A stretch of 64,000 nt of DNA. Origin: Tomitella gaofuii (GTDB lineage Bacteria > Actinomycetota > Actinomycetes > Mycobacteriales > Mycobacteriaceae). The notes beneath the pieces are model-generated. The model was not told the DNA's origin. It did not search any database and worked only from the letters and a program-made list of their open reading frames with translations. The DNA lies in assembly GCF_014126825.1 (NCBI RefSeq), contig NZ_CP059900.1, positions 1,240,001-1,304,000 of the forward strand, given 5' to 3'. Of this stretch, positions 25,016 through 32,853 are shown one piece after another. Both the position numbers and the translations under genes were made by a program. Position 1 is the first letter of the stretch, and each line of letters starts with the position of its first letter.

Positions 25016-25842
25016 GCCCGGTCCCGCGGCGTGGCTGCGGGTGCGGCCCCGCCGCAGTCTGTCCCGCCGCAGTCTGTTCCGCCGTGGTCCGAGCCGCCGG
25101 GCGTGCCGCCCTGGGCACGCGGCCGGACGGGGGTGATCTCCAGGCGGCACGCGTCCGGCTCGGCGAAGGCGGTGAGGGTGCTCGCGTCCGGGTCGCCGCC
25201 GAACTCGACGAGTGCGCCGCGGACGATGCCGCGATGCACCGTGCACACCACGTCCGGGTAGGTGCGTGCCGCGTCGATGAGCGGGCACTGGCGCAGCGAG
25301 ACACCGTCGTCGCGGAGTGTGGGCGCGAAACCGAGCTCGGTGAGCAGTTGCACCAGGCGTTCCTCGGGGGCACCGGATCCGCGGTGCTCCCGGGCGAGGT
25401 TGCGTCCCCATTCGACGCCCGCGGCGAGCCCGTCGCGCTCCACGTCGGAACTGACGCGCCGAAGGATCGACGCCAGCGACATCGCGAGTCCTGCGTAGTC
25501 ACGCAGCCGTGGATCGGCATGCGGGGCGCCCGCGCCGGGCTCGATCTGGGCGGTGTAGATCCACGCGGGGCGGCCGCGTCCCTGCGGTGCGGAGCGGCTG
25601 CGTTCGACGTATCCGGCCGCGGCCAATGCGTCGAGGTGTTCGCGCAGCGTGTTGGCATGCAGGCCGGATTCCTCGGCGAGCTCGGCGATGCGCGCACCGT
25701 CGGGATGGTGCCGCAGCCGGTCCAGGACGGCGGCGCGCTGGTCGGACAGGCGGGCGACCGGCGCGGGTGCGGAGCGGGGCCCGGGGTGACGGGCGGAAGC
25801 GCCACGGCCGGGCAGGCCGGCGCGGCCATCCGGTGCAGCCAT
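25012..25842 (-). CDS. Winged-helix regulator with SufR-like Fe-S cysteine pattern
   Basis: 276 residues. After a Pro/Ala-rich leader, residues about 35-105 form a winged-helix domain (LSDQRAAVLDRLRHHPDGAR, then AEESGLHANTLREHLDALAAAGY). The C-terminal domain has three spaced cysteines: LRQCPLID, PDVVCTVHRG and PDACRLEI, the arrangement that binds a 4Fe-4S cluster in SufR-type repressors. The last 40 residues are Gly/Asp/Cys-rich with repeated GGTDCGGTDCGG. It heads the nirK operon and is divergent from the hemerythrin/DUF2249 gene, so NO or redox control of both units is a reasonable inference. ATG 25842 is chosen; a GTG at 25860 is possible. Confidence 0.8.
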   Translation of the reverse strand: MAAPDGRAGLPGRGASARHPGPRSAPAPVARLSDQRAAVLDRLRHHPDGARIAELAEESGLHANTLREHLDALAAAGYVERSRSAPQGRGRPAWIYTAQIEPGAGAPHADPRLRDYAGLAMSLASILRRVSSDVERDGLAAGVEWGRNLAREHRGSGAPEERLVQLLTELGFAPTLRDDGVSLRQCPLIDAARTYPDVVCTVHRGIVRGALVEFGGDPDASTLTAFAEPDACRLEITPVRPRAQGGTPGGSDHGGTDCGGTDCGGAAPAATPRDRA

Positions 25843-25889
25843 ATTAATCACGGAATCCACTGTAGTAAATTATTTGCGGGGAGGCCACA
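25843..25889. promoter_or_regulatory. AT-rich divergent promoter of the nitrite/NO module
   Basis: The 47 bases between the divergent regulator and hemerythrin genes include ATTAATCA and GTAGTAAATTATTT, the most AT-rich stretch in the neighbourhood. Both promoters and the regulator's operator must fit here. No perfect dyad is obvious. GGGGAGG at 25878-25884 is the ribosome site of the + strand gene. Confidence 0.6.
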
Positions 25890-26711
25890 ATGGCCTTGGC
25901 ACCCGTACGGCGAGAGGACCCGAACACGATGACGACCAACGACGTGGTCATGGCGACCAGTGCAGACGACGCCCGCGCGGTGGACGCGCTGCGCGGGCAG
26001 CATGCGGAGATCATCGGCCGGCTCGCCGGGGTGGCGGATGCGCTGCGCGGCGCTGCGGGATCGGCGGGACCGGAGTTCGACCAGGCCTTCCTGGCGGCCC
26101 GCGAGTTCCTGGGCGGCGGCCTGCGCGGGTACATCGACGCGGCGGACACGTCGATGTACCCGGCGGCCCGCTCGGCGCCGGTGACGCGCCTGCTCGCCGA
26201 GGCCCACCGGGTGTGCGCGCCGGGAATCCACGAGCAGATCCGCAGGCTGGTCGACGCCACCGAGCGCCCCGAGGCGATCGCCGCGGCGGACGCGGCGGCG
26301 GCGCTGGTGCGTGCGCGCCTGACGGTGGAGGACGAGGTGCTGCTGCCGGCGCTCGCAGGGGAGCGGGACGTGGACCTGGCCGCCCTGGCGGCGCGGCTTC
26401 CGGACCCGTTCGCGGGCAGCACTCCGCCCGCGGAGGGAGGGGCCGGCGGGCACGTCGGCTGCGCGTGCGGCGAACACGACGGGCCCGGGGCGCCCGAGCT
26501 CGACGTGCGTGAGATCCCGCATGCGATCCGGCATGCGACGGTCTTCGGTGCCTTCGATGCGGTACCCGCGGGCAGAGCCATGGTGCTCATCGCACCGCAT
26601 GACCCGATCCCCCTGCTGCACCAGCTCAGCGAACGCGCGCAAGGACGCCTCGAGGTGTCCTATGAACAGCGGGGACCGGAGGCCTGGCGACTGCGCCTGG
26701 CACGGATCTGA
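25890..26711 (+). CDS. Hemerythrin-like and DUF2249 two-domain protein
   Basis: 273 residues. Residues about 25-165 form a four-helix bundle like hemerythrin-like domains (LRGQHAEIIGRLAGV, REFLGGGLRGYIDAADTSMYP, EAHRVCAPGIHEQIRRLVD, LTVEDEVLLPAL). The C-terminal 75 residues are DUF2249 (LDVREIPHAIRHATVFGAFD, HDPIPLLHQL), a domain often found with NO and denitrification genes. A His/Cys linker (HVGCACGEHDG) joins them. Some hemerythrin iron ligands (second HxxxE) look incomplete, so iron binding is uncertain. Divergent from the nirK operon. GGGGAGG at 25878 supports ATG 25890; ATG 25929 is an alternative. Confidence 0.82.
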   Translation: MALAPVRREDPNTMTTNDVVMATSADDARAVDALRGQHAEIIGRLAGVADALRGAAGSAGPEFDQAFLAAREFLGGGLRGYIDAADTSMYPAARSAPVTRLLAEAHRVCAPGIHEQIRRLVDATERPEAIAAADAAAALVRARLTVEDEVLLPALAGERDVDLAALAARLPDPFAGSTPPAEGGAGGHVGCACGEHDGPGAPELDVREIPHAIRHATVFGAFDAVPAGRAMVLIAPHDPIPLLHQLSERAQGRLEVSYEQRGPEAWRLRLARI

Positions 26712-26736
26712 CGGTCCATCCCCCGGAGGCCGGAGG

Positions 26737-26766
26737 GGCCGGGGCCGACCGCCATCGGCCCCGGCC
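26737..26766. terminator. Strong hairpin between the hemerythrin gene and fadE27
   Basis: GGCCGGGGCCGA (26737-26748), loop of 6, TCGGCCCCGGCC (26755-26766); 12 perfect GC-rich pairs. It lies 26 bases after the DUF2249 gene stop and between convergent genes, so it can stop both transcripts. Confidence 0.85.
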
Positions 26767-26794
26767 TCCTCCTCCGGCGCCGAATCTTTCCGGC

Positions 26795-26826
26795 GCCGTC
26801 CTCATGCAGTGCCGTCCTCATGCAGT
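26795..26826. repeat. 16-bp tandem duplication
   Basis: GCCGTCCTCATGCAGT occurs twice in a row, followed by a degenerate third start (GCCGCCCTCAT). Non-coding, between the terminator and the fadE27 stop; probably replication slippage. Confidence 0.85.
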
Positions 26827-26862
26827 GCCGCCCTCATCCGGGGCCGCCGGAATCGGCGGGGG

Positions 26863-28005
26863 TCAGCCCGCGAGCCGCGCCCCGATCCGGGTCAATTGCG
26901 CGGTGGCCGACCCCAGGCGGAACTCGCCGGTCTTCGCGGCGAGGAAGTACCGGTGCACGGGGTGGTCGCGGTCGAGTCCCACGCCGCCGTGCACGTGGAT
27001 GGTCGTGTGCGCGACGCGGTGGCCGGCGTCCGCGGCCCAGAACTTGGCGATGCGCACGGCGTCGTCCGCGTCGAGGCCCTCCGACAACCGCCAGGCCGCC
27101 TGCTCGAAGGTGAGCCGTGCGGCCTTGACGTCGATGAAGGCGTCCGCCAGCCGTTGCGCCACGGCCTGGAAGCTGCCGATGGGCCGGTCGAACTGCTCGC
27201 GTTCACGCGCGTACTCGGCCGTCAGCTCGAGGGAACGTTCGAGGACGCCGAACTGCTGTGCGCACAATCCCACGGTGCCGCGCTGTACTACGCGGGTGAG
27301 CACGGCCCGTCCGTCGGCGCCGGGCCCCGGGCCGTCCGCCGCGCCCAGCCTGGCGGCGTCGGACAACCGGACGTCGTCCAGCGCGACGGCGGCGGCGCTA
27401 CCGCGGTCCGTGGTGTCCTGCCGGGAGATCCGCACCTCCGCTGCGGGCACGACGAAAACGCCGACCGTCCCCAGGCGCGGGTCGGCGCCGACGAGGGTGG
27501 CCGGGACGAGCATCGCCTCGCACTCGTCGGCGAAGGGGACGGCGGTCTTGGCGCCGCTGAGCACCCAGTGCCCGCCGTCTGCCGACCGCGTCGCGGTGGT
27601 CGCCGGCGCGGACGGGTCCGCAGTGAGGGGCTCTTCGAGCGCCGCGGTGAGGATCGCCTCGCCGTCGGCGGCGCGGCGTGCCAGTTCCACCTGGGCCGGC
27701 GATCCGAACGTCGCCAGGGCGTCGGCCGCGATGACGATCGACGGCAGATACGGGACGCCCGCGAGCGCGCGGCCCAGTTCCCTCAGGACCGCGGTCTGCT
27801 CGAGGATCGAGAAGCCGCCGCCCGCCGGGGCGGGCACAGCCGCGGAGAGGACCCCCGCCTCGGCGAGGGCGGCGTACAGCTCCGCGTCGACGCGGCCCGG
27901 TACCGCGTCGAGTTCCTGCTGGCGGTCGGCGGTGGCGAGCTTGTCGCAGATGTCTCGGGTGAGGCCGGCGAGGTCGTCCTGTGCCTCGGTGCGGGTGAAG
28001 TCCAT
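26863..28005 (-). CDS. fadE27: FadE27-like acyl-CoA dehydrogenase subunit (ChsE5-like)
   Basis: 380 residues, acyl-CoA dehydrogenase fold, the shorter partner of the ChsE4-ChsE5 (FadE26-FadE27) heterotetramer that oxidises the C8 steroid side chain. Blocks: MDFTRTEAQDDLAGLTRDI, the middle beta domain with HWVLSGAKTAVPFADE, and a C-terminal helical domain with REQFDRPIGSFQAVAQRLAD and HVHGGVGLDRDHPVHRY. The heteromeric steroid enzymes carry FAD and the catalytic base mostly on the FadE26-type subunit. It follows fadE26 by 57 bases on the same strand. ATG 28005 was chosen over TTG 28011. Confidence 0.88.
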   Translation of the reverse strand: MDFTRTEAQDDLAGLTRDICDKLATADRQQELDAVPGRVDAELYAALAEAGVLSAAVPAPAGGGFSILEQTAVLRELGRALAGVPYLPSIVIAADALATFGSPAQVELARRAADGEAILTAALEEPLTADPSAPATTATRSADGGHWVLSGAKTAVPFADECEAMLVPATLVGADPRLGTVGVFVVPAAEVRISRQDTTDRGSAAAVALDDVRLSDAARLGAADGPGPGADGRAVLTRVVQRGTVGLCAQQFGVLERSLELTAEYAREREQFDRPIGSFQAVAQRLADAFIDVKAARLTFEQAAWRLSEGLDADDAVRIAKFWAADAGHRVAHTTIHVHGGVGLDRDHPVHRYFLAAKTGEFRLGSATAQLTRIGARLAG

Positions 28006-28062
28006 GTGCAATCCCTGTGGTCGGGCGCCGGGAGCGGCGCAGGGTGGTCCGAGCGCCGGAGG

Positions 28063-29250
28063 TCAGCGGCGGGAGGCGGGCTGTCCGAGTGCGGCCATCG
28101 CGATGATGTCGCGCTGGACCTCGTTGGTGCCGCCGCCGAAGGTGAGGATCAGCGACGAGCGGTGCATGCGCTCGAGCCGGCCGCGCAACCGGGCCCCGGG
28201 GGAGTCCTGGCGCAGTGTCGCGTCGGGGCCGAGGACCTCCATGAGCAACCGGTAGGCCTCGGTGGCGAACTCGGTGCCGAACACCTTGCACGCCGAGGCG
28301 TCCCCGGGGGTCGGCGCGTGCTCGGCGCTCCACGCGATCTCCCAGTTCATCAGCTTCAGGTATTCGACCTTCGCGTGGACGCGCGCCAGGTTCAGCTGCA
28401 CCCACTCCTGGTCGATCACCCGCCGACCGTCGGTGAGCCGGGTGGCCAGCGCCCACTCGGTGGTGGCCTCGAGCGCCCCGACGATGGGGGCGGCGGAGGT
28501 GAGGGCGACGCGCTCGTGGTTGAGCTGGTTGGTCATGAGCTTCCAACCGCCCCCGACCTCGCCGACGACGTTCGCGGCCGGGACCCGCACATCCTGGTAG
28601 TAGGTCGCGGAGGTGTCGGGGCCGGCCATGGTGTGCACCGGGGTGTAGGAGAACCCCGGGGTGTCGGTGGGGACGATCATCATCGTGATCCCCCGGTGCT
28701 TCTTGGCGTCGCGGTCGGTGCGGGCTGCCAGCCACACGTAGTCGGCGTACGCGATGAGGCTCGTCCACATCTTCTGCCCGTTGACGATCCAGTCGCCGGA
28801 GGCGTCGTCCTGCACCGCGGACGTGCGCAGGCTGGCCAGGTCGGTGCCGGAGCCCGGTTCGGAGTACCCGATGGAGAAGTGCACCTCGCCCGCGGCGATC
28901 CGCGGCAGGTAGAACGCCTTCTGTTCCGGAGTGCCGAAGTGCATGATCGTCGGGGCCACCGAGTTGATGGTGAGGAAGGGGACCGGCGCGCCGGCGATCG
29001 CCGCCTCATCGGTGAAGATGAGCTGGTCGATGGTGGACCGGTTCTGGCCGCCGAACTCCTCCGGCCAGCCCAGCGCCAGCCACCCGTCCTCGCCCATCTG
29101 GCGGACGACGTCCCGATAGGCGGAGCCCTCGCCGTATTCGCCGCTCTGCACCGAGAGTGCCGCGCGCCGCTCCGGTGTGATCAGGCGGGTGAAGTACTCA
29201 CGGAGCTCGGCGCGCAGCGCCTCCTGCTCCGGGCTGTAGGCGATGTGCAT
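28063..29250 (-). CDS. fadE26: FadE26-like acyl-CoA dehydrogenase subunit (ChsE4-like)
   Basis: 395 residues, full acyl-CoA dehydrogenase fold. N-terminal helices are MHIAYSPEQEALRAELREY; the FAD/substrate loop GYSEPGSGTDLASLRTSA is near residue 130; the QKMWTSLIAYADYVWLA segment follows; and the C-terminal FGGGTNEVQRDIIAM is near 375. Together with FadE27 it forms the alpha2beta2 dehydrogenase for the first dehydrogenation of the cholesterol side chain. GGAGGTCAC directly precedes ATG 29250. Divergent from fdxD across a KstR-like operator, the same arrangement as Rv3503c-Rv3504-Rv3505. Confidence 0.92.
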   Translation of the reverse strand: MHIAYSPEQEALRAELREYFTRLITPERRAALSVQSGEYGEGSAYRDVVRQMGEDGWLALGWPEEFGGQNRSTIDQLIFTDEAAIAGAPVPFLTINSVAPTIMHFGTPEQKAFYLPRIAAGEVHFSIGYSEPGSGTDLASLRTSAVQDDASGDWIVNGQKMWTSLIAYADYVWLAARTDRDAKKHRGITMMIVPTDTPGFSYTPVHTMAGPDTSATYYQDVRVPAANVVGEVGGGWKLMTNQLNHERVALTSAAPIVGALEATTEWALATRLTDGRRVIDQEWVQLNLARVHAKVEYLKLMNWEIAWSAEHAPTPGDASACKVFGTEFATEAYRLLMEVLGPDATLRQDSPGARLRGRLERMHRSSLILTFGGGTNEVQRDIIAMAALGQPASRR

Positions 29251-29343
29251 GTGACCTCCGTTTGCGGGAAGAATGCCCCGGCGGGCCGTTCACAGGGCAC
29301 CGGCGTCTGTGCGGTGTCTCACGGCCGATCATTGCACATGGCT

Positions 29344-29357
29344 GGAACACGTTCTAG
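29344..29357. promoter_or_regulatory. KstR-like operator between fadE26 and fdxD
   Basis: GGAACACGTTCTAG; with the preceding T (29343) it fits TnnAACnnGTTnnA completely. It lies in the 163-base divergent gap, 93 bases from the fadE26 start and 56 from the fdxD start. Confidence 0.85.
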
Positions 29358-29413
29358 TGTGTGGTGCACGCCGCCTCGGCGGAGGCGGTACGGATCTCAG
29401 GAGGAGTGAGCCG

Positions 29414-29602
29414 ATGAGGGTGAAGGTGGACCTGAACCTGTGCGAGGCCAATGCGATCTGCTGCGGGCTCGCGCCCAAGGTCTTCGAGCTCGATGACGAG
29501 GACATCCTGCACGTCAAGGTGGACGAGGTTCCCGAGGAGCTGCAGAAGCGCGTGCAGATGGCCGTGGACCGCTGCCCCAAGGCGGCGTTGAGCAAGTACT
29601 GA
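29414..29602 (+). CDS. fdxD: FdxD-like small ferredoxin
   Basis: 62 residues. Cysteines at 10, 16 (with an adjacent Cys17) and 54 (in DRCPKAAL), the spacing of 3Fe-4S/4Fe-4S single-cluster ferredoxins with NAIC-x-GLAP-x-VFEL as signature. Family members feed electrons to cytochromes P450 or oxygenases; the M. tuberculosis orthologue Rv3503c lies at the same place in the steroid regulon. AGGAGGAG just upstream of ATG 29414 is a strong ribosome site. It is followed at once by a hairpin, so the transcript probably ends here rather than continuing into mce4. Confidence 0.9.
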   Translation: MRVKVDLNLCEANAICCGLAPKVFELDDEDILHVKVDEVPEELQKRVQMAVDRCPKAALSKY

Positions 29603-29608
29603 CGGTGC

Positions 29609-29632
29609 GCGATGCCGCGTGTGCGGCATCGC
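29609..29632. terminator. Hairpin after fdxD
   Basis: GCGATGCCGC, loop of 4 (GTGT), GCGGCATCGC; 10 perfect pairs starting 7 bases after the fdxD stop. A second, independent hairpin follows at 29654-29680. Confidence 0.8.
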
Positions 29633-29653
29633 GGACGGATGGTCGAGGGATGT

Positions 29654-29680
29654 GCGCCGGCCGGGATGTCCGGCCGGCGC
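29654..29680. terminator. Second hairpin after fdxD
   Basis: GCGCCGGCCGG (29654-29664), loop of 5, CCGGCCGGCGC (29670-29680); 11 perfect pairs. With the first hairpin it insulates fdxD from the mce4 promoter. Confidence 0.75.
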
Positions 29681-29784
29681 AATGCTGCCGTAGGGATGTG
29701 TGGCGCGGACCGTCGTGTCGTCTGTTCGGTGCAATCGGACGGGCGCCCGGTGAGGCGGGTCACAGGTGCTGTACGGTGCTTACT

Positions 29785-29798
29785 GCAACACGTTCTCG
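29785..29798. promoter_or_regulatory. KstR-like operator of the mce4 operon
   Basis: The core AACACGTTCT lies at 29787-29796, with T at 29784 as in the KstR consensus; the 3' A is replaced by C. It lies 245 bases upstream of yrbE4A, an unusually long leader. A weaker GAACGAGTTC at 30016-30025 just before the ribosome site could be a secondary site. Confidence 0.75.
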
Positions 29799-30041
29799 TT
29801 GCTCGCGGAGCGGTGCATACAGGGGATGCGGTCTCCGTTGCGCCCCCGGCGGGGCGGCACGGTGGCGGGTGGATCGGGCCGCCGCTCCCGTCGGCGAGGG
29901 ATGACACGGATTCGGCGGGGTCGCGGATCCACGGCGTGTGCTGATGGATACTGTGTCCGCGCCGTGTGGATGGGACGCAGCTCACGTGGCGGGTGCGAGG
30001 ATCGCGGTTTCATACGAACGAGTTCTCAGGGAGGAGGTCCG

Positions 30042-30803
30042 GTGAACAAGGTCTTGGAAGGCCCCGTCAAAGGCATCGGCGGGTTCTTTGCGATGACGCT
30101 GGACTCCTTCCGCTACACGTTCTCGCGGCCCGTCCAGTGGCGGGAGTTCATCGAACAGGCGTGGTTTATCGCCCGCGTGTCAATGATTCCCACGGTTCTC
30201 GTCGCCGTGCCGTTCACGGTGCTCGTCAGCTTCACGCTGAACATCCTGCTGCGGGAGATCGGCGCATCGGACCTCAGCGGCGCGGGCGCGGCGTTCGGCA
30301 CGATCAGCCAGGTCGGTCCCATGGTGACGGTCCTCATCGTCGCCGGCGCGGGGGCCACGGCCATCTGCGCCGACCTCGGCGCGCGCACCATCCGCGAGGA
30401 GATCGCGGCCATGGAGGTGCTCGGCATCGACCCGGTCAAGCGGTTGGTGATCCCGCGGATGTGGGCATCGATGCTCGTAGCGCTCCTGCTCAACGCCATG
30501 GTGTCCACCATCGGCATCTTCGGCGGCTTCGTGTTCTCGGTCTTCCTGCAGGACGTCAACCCGGGCGCCTTCGTCAACGGCATCCCGGTCCTGACCGACC
30601 TGGGCGACCTGATCATCTCGGAGGTGAAGGCGGGTGTCTTCGGCGTCATCGCGGGCCTGGTCGCCTGCTACCGCGGACTCACGGTCAAGGGCGGTCCCAA
30701 GAGCGTGGGGGACGCCGTCAACGAGACCGTCGTCTACGCCTTCATGGCGCTGTTCGTGGCCAACGTCATCATCACCGCTGTCGGCGTGAAGATCGCGGGG
30801 TGA
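30042..30803 (+). CDS. yrbE4A: YrbE4A, MlaE-type permease of the Mce4 steroid importer
   Basis: 253 residues, five or six membrane helices, MlaE/YrbE family. The conserved EEIAAMEVLGIDPVKRLVIPR (near residue 125) is the coupling loop that contacts an Mla/Mce-type ATPase (MceG, encoded elsewhere). With YrbE4B it forms the inner-membrane channel of the Mce4 complex that imports cholesterol and similar steroids. Start GTG 30042 is set by GGGAGGAGG at 30029-30037; the open frame upstream is not coding. First gene of the mce4 operon, under a KstR-like site. Confidence 0.93.
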   Translation: MNKVLEGPVKGIGGFFAMTLDSFRYTFSRPVQWREFIEQAWFIARVSMIPTVLVAVPFTVLVSFTLNILLREIGASDLSGAGAAFGTISQVGPMVTVLIVAGAGATAICADLGARTIREEIAAMEVLGIDPVKRLVIPRMWASMLVALLLNAMVSTIGIFGGFVFSVFLQDVNPGAFVNGIPVLTDLGDLIISEVKAGVFGVIAGLVACYRGLTVKGGPKSVGDAVNETVVYAFMALFVANVIITAVGVKIAG

Positions 30804-30807
30804 CGGC

Positions 30808-31656
30808 ATGGCAGTGATCACCGGACGGTTCCCGCGCACACGTAGGCAGGTGGGGCGCGCGTCGGACAGCGTGGACGACTTCGGCAGGCAGGCCTACTTC
30901 TATTGGCTCGCCATCATCAACATCCCCTTCGCGCTGCGCAAGTACAAGAAGGAGACGCTGCGGCTGATCGCGGAGATCAGCATGGGCACCGGTGCGCTCG
31001 CGATGATCGGCGGCACAGTCGTGATCGTCGGTTTCCTGACGCTGATGGCCGGCGGCACCATCGCCACGCAGGGTTTCGCCTCGCTCGGCGACATCGGTGT
31101 CGAGGCGCTGACGGGCTTCTTCGCCGCGTTCATCAACGTGCGCATCGCCGCGCCGGTGGTGGCGGGGATCGGCCTGGCGGCCACCATCGGCGCCGGCTCC
31201 ACCGCACAGCTCGGCGCCATGCGGGTCAGCGAGGAGATCGACGCCCTCGAGGCCATGGCCATCTCGTCGGTGCCGTACCTGGTCAGCACGCGCGTGGTCG
31301 CCGGCATGATCGCGGTCATCCCGCTGTATTCGCTGGCGGTGATCGCCTCGTTCATCGCCAGTCGCTTCTCCACGGTGGTCCTGTTCGGTCAGTCCGCGGG
31401 CATCTACGACCACTACTTCACGACGTTCCTGCAACCGTTGGACATCCTGTGGTCGTTCTTCCAGGCGATAGCGATGGCGATCGTGGTGATGCTGGTCCAC
31501 ACCTACCACGGCTACAACGCCTCCGGTGGGCCCGCAGGCGTCGGTGTGGCGGTGGGCAATGCCGTGCGCACGTCGCTGATCTGCGTCGTCACCGTGACGC
31601 TGCTCATCTCCCTGGCGATCTACGGAACGTCCGGCAACTTCCATCTCTCGGGTTAA
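30808..31656 (+). CDS. yrbE4B: YrbE4B, second MlaE-type permease of Mce4
   Basis: 282 residues with the same fold as YrbE4A. A basic N-terminus (FPRTRRQVGRAS) is followed by amphipathic and membrane helices; the EEIDALEAMAISSVPYLVSTR loop near residue 150 is the ATPase-coupling helix. Starts 4 bases after yrbE4A. Heterodimeric partner of YrbE4A. Confidence 0.93.
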   Translation: MAVITGRFPRTRRQVGRASDSVDDFGRQAYFYWLAIINIPFALRKYKKETLRLIAEISMGTGALAMIGGTVVIVGFLTLMAGGTIATQGFASLGDIGVEALTGFFAAFINVRIAAPVVAGIGLAATIGAGSTAQLGAMRVSEEIDALEAMAISSVPYLVSTRVVAGMIAVIPLYSLAVIASFIASRFSTVVLFGQSAGIYDHYFTTFLQPLDILWSFFQAIAMAIVVMLVHTYHGYNASGGPAGVGVAVGNAVRTSLICVVTVTLLISLAIYGTSGNFHLSG

Positions 31657-31670
31657 GGGGGCAGTAGACG

Positions 31671-32849
31671 ATGAGTACACGCCCCGGAGCCCGGGTGAAC
31701 TACAAGCTGTTCGCGCTCGTCCTCGCGGCGGTGCTGGTGGGCCTGGTCGCCATCGCCGTCACGTCCTTTCTCGGCGGATTCCAGTCCAAGGTGCATGTGA
31801 CGCTGCGCGCGGACCGTGCAGGCCTGGTGATGGAGCCGGACGCCAAGGTGAAGATGCGCGGCGTCCAGGTCGGCTTCGTCGAGTCGATCGAGCACGAGCT
31901 CGGCGGGGCGGTGCTGGACCTGGCGATCTACCCGGACCAGATGGAACTGATCCCCGCGAACGTGCACGCCGACATCCGTTCCACGACGGTGTTCGGCGCC
32001 AAGTACGTCAACTTCGAGGAGCCGGCCGACCCGTCGGCAGAGCACCTGCAGCCCGGCGACATCATCGAGTCGCAGAACGTCACCGTCGAGTTCAACACGC
32101 TGTTCCAGCACCTGACGGACGTGCTCAACACGGTGCAGCCGCAGAAGATCAACGCGACGCTGGGAGCCGTGGCGACGGCGCTCGACGGCCAGGGCGAGGC
32201 GCTGGGGGAGACGCTCGTGGGTGTCGACGACTACCTCGAGAAGATGAACCCGAGCCTGCCGGACCTGCGCAACGTGCTGCAGAAGTCCGCGCCCGTCACC
32301 GACATCTACGCGCAGGCCACGCCGGACCTCATGTCGCTGCTCGACAACACGACCGCCGTGGGCGGGACCATCGTGGACAAGTCGGACCCGCTGGCGGAGA
32401 CCCTCGCCGGCGCCACGTCGATGGCGAACACTGGAAAAGCGGTGCTGGACGCGGCGGGCGACGACTTCATCACCTCGGCGGATCTGCTGCAGCCCACCGT
32501 CGGACTGACCCGCGAATACTCGCCGGTGCTCACGTGCTTCATCGTCGGCATCGCCAACGCCAAGGACGCCGGCCAGGCCGCCTTCGGCGGGGCACAGCCC
32601 GGGCTGTCGCTCACCTCCGGGTTCCTGCCGGGCGCGCCGTCGTACCAGTACCCTGACAACCTGCCCAAGGTGAACGCGAAGAACCCCCCGAGCTGCTATG
32701 GCCTGCCGTGGCTGGGCGAGGGCGTGCACGCGCCGTACGTGGTCACAGACTCCGGCGCCAACCCCACCGTCACCGAGCAGCAGCGGGCCAACCCGCAGTC
32801 GCTGTGGGCGTTCCTGCTCGGCCCGCCGCCGCCCGGATGGACGTGGTGA
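31671..32849 (+). CDS. mce4A: Mce4A substrate-binding shuttle subunit
   Basis: 392 residues. One N-terminal membrane helix (YKLFALVLAAVLVGLVAIAV), the MCE domain (about residues 40-115, with VKMRGVQVGFVESIE), then the long helical domain and a C-terminal region with two conserved cysteines (LTCFIVG, PSCYGLPW). Six different Mce subunits make one hexameric tube from the inner membrane toward the mycomembrane. AAGGGGG precedes ATG 31671. Confidence 0.92.
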   Translation: MSTRPGARVNYKLFALVLAAVLVGLVAIAVTSFLGGFQSKVHVTLRADRAGLVMEPDAKVKMRGVQVGFVESIEHELGGAVLDLAIYPDQMELIPANVHADIRSTTVFGAKYVNFEEPADPSAEHLQPGDIIESQNVTVEFNTLFQHLTDVLNTVQPQKINATLGAVATALDGQGEALGETLVGVDDYLEKMNPSLPDLRNVLQKSAPVTDIYAQATPDLMSLLDNTTAVGGTIVDKSDPLAETLAGATSMANTGKAVLDAAGDDFITSADLLQPTVGLTREYSPVLTCFIVGIANAKDAGQAAFGGAQPGLSLTSGFLPGAPSYQYPDNLPKVNAKNPPSCYGLPWLGEGVHAPYVVTDSGANPTVTEQQRANPQSLWAFLLGPPPPGWTW

Positions 32850-32853
32850 CCCG

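Larger units (their letters stand above)
29603..30041. other. 439-base fdxD-yrbE4A intergenic region
   Basis: It contains two tandem hairpins (29609-29632 and 29654-29680), a KstR-like operator (29787-29796) and a 245-base leader before yrbE4A. The short open frames here have no recognisable product. In M. tuberculosis hsd4A (Rv3502c) occupies this place; no dehydrogenase gene is present here. Confidence 0.75.

Noticed and set aside
30016-30025. Second KstR site next to the yrbE4A ribosome site
   Set aside because: GAACGAGTTC has the core spacing but lacks the outer T and A and the AACACGTT core seen in the other four; kept only as a possibility.
29766-30041. Extended N-terminus of YrbE4A
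   Set aside because: The open frame is Arg/Gly-rich, crosses the operator and ignores the strong ribosome site at 30029-30037.
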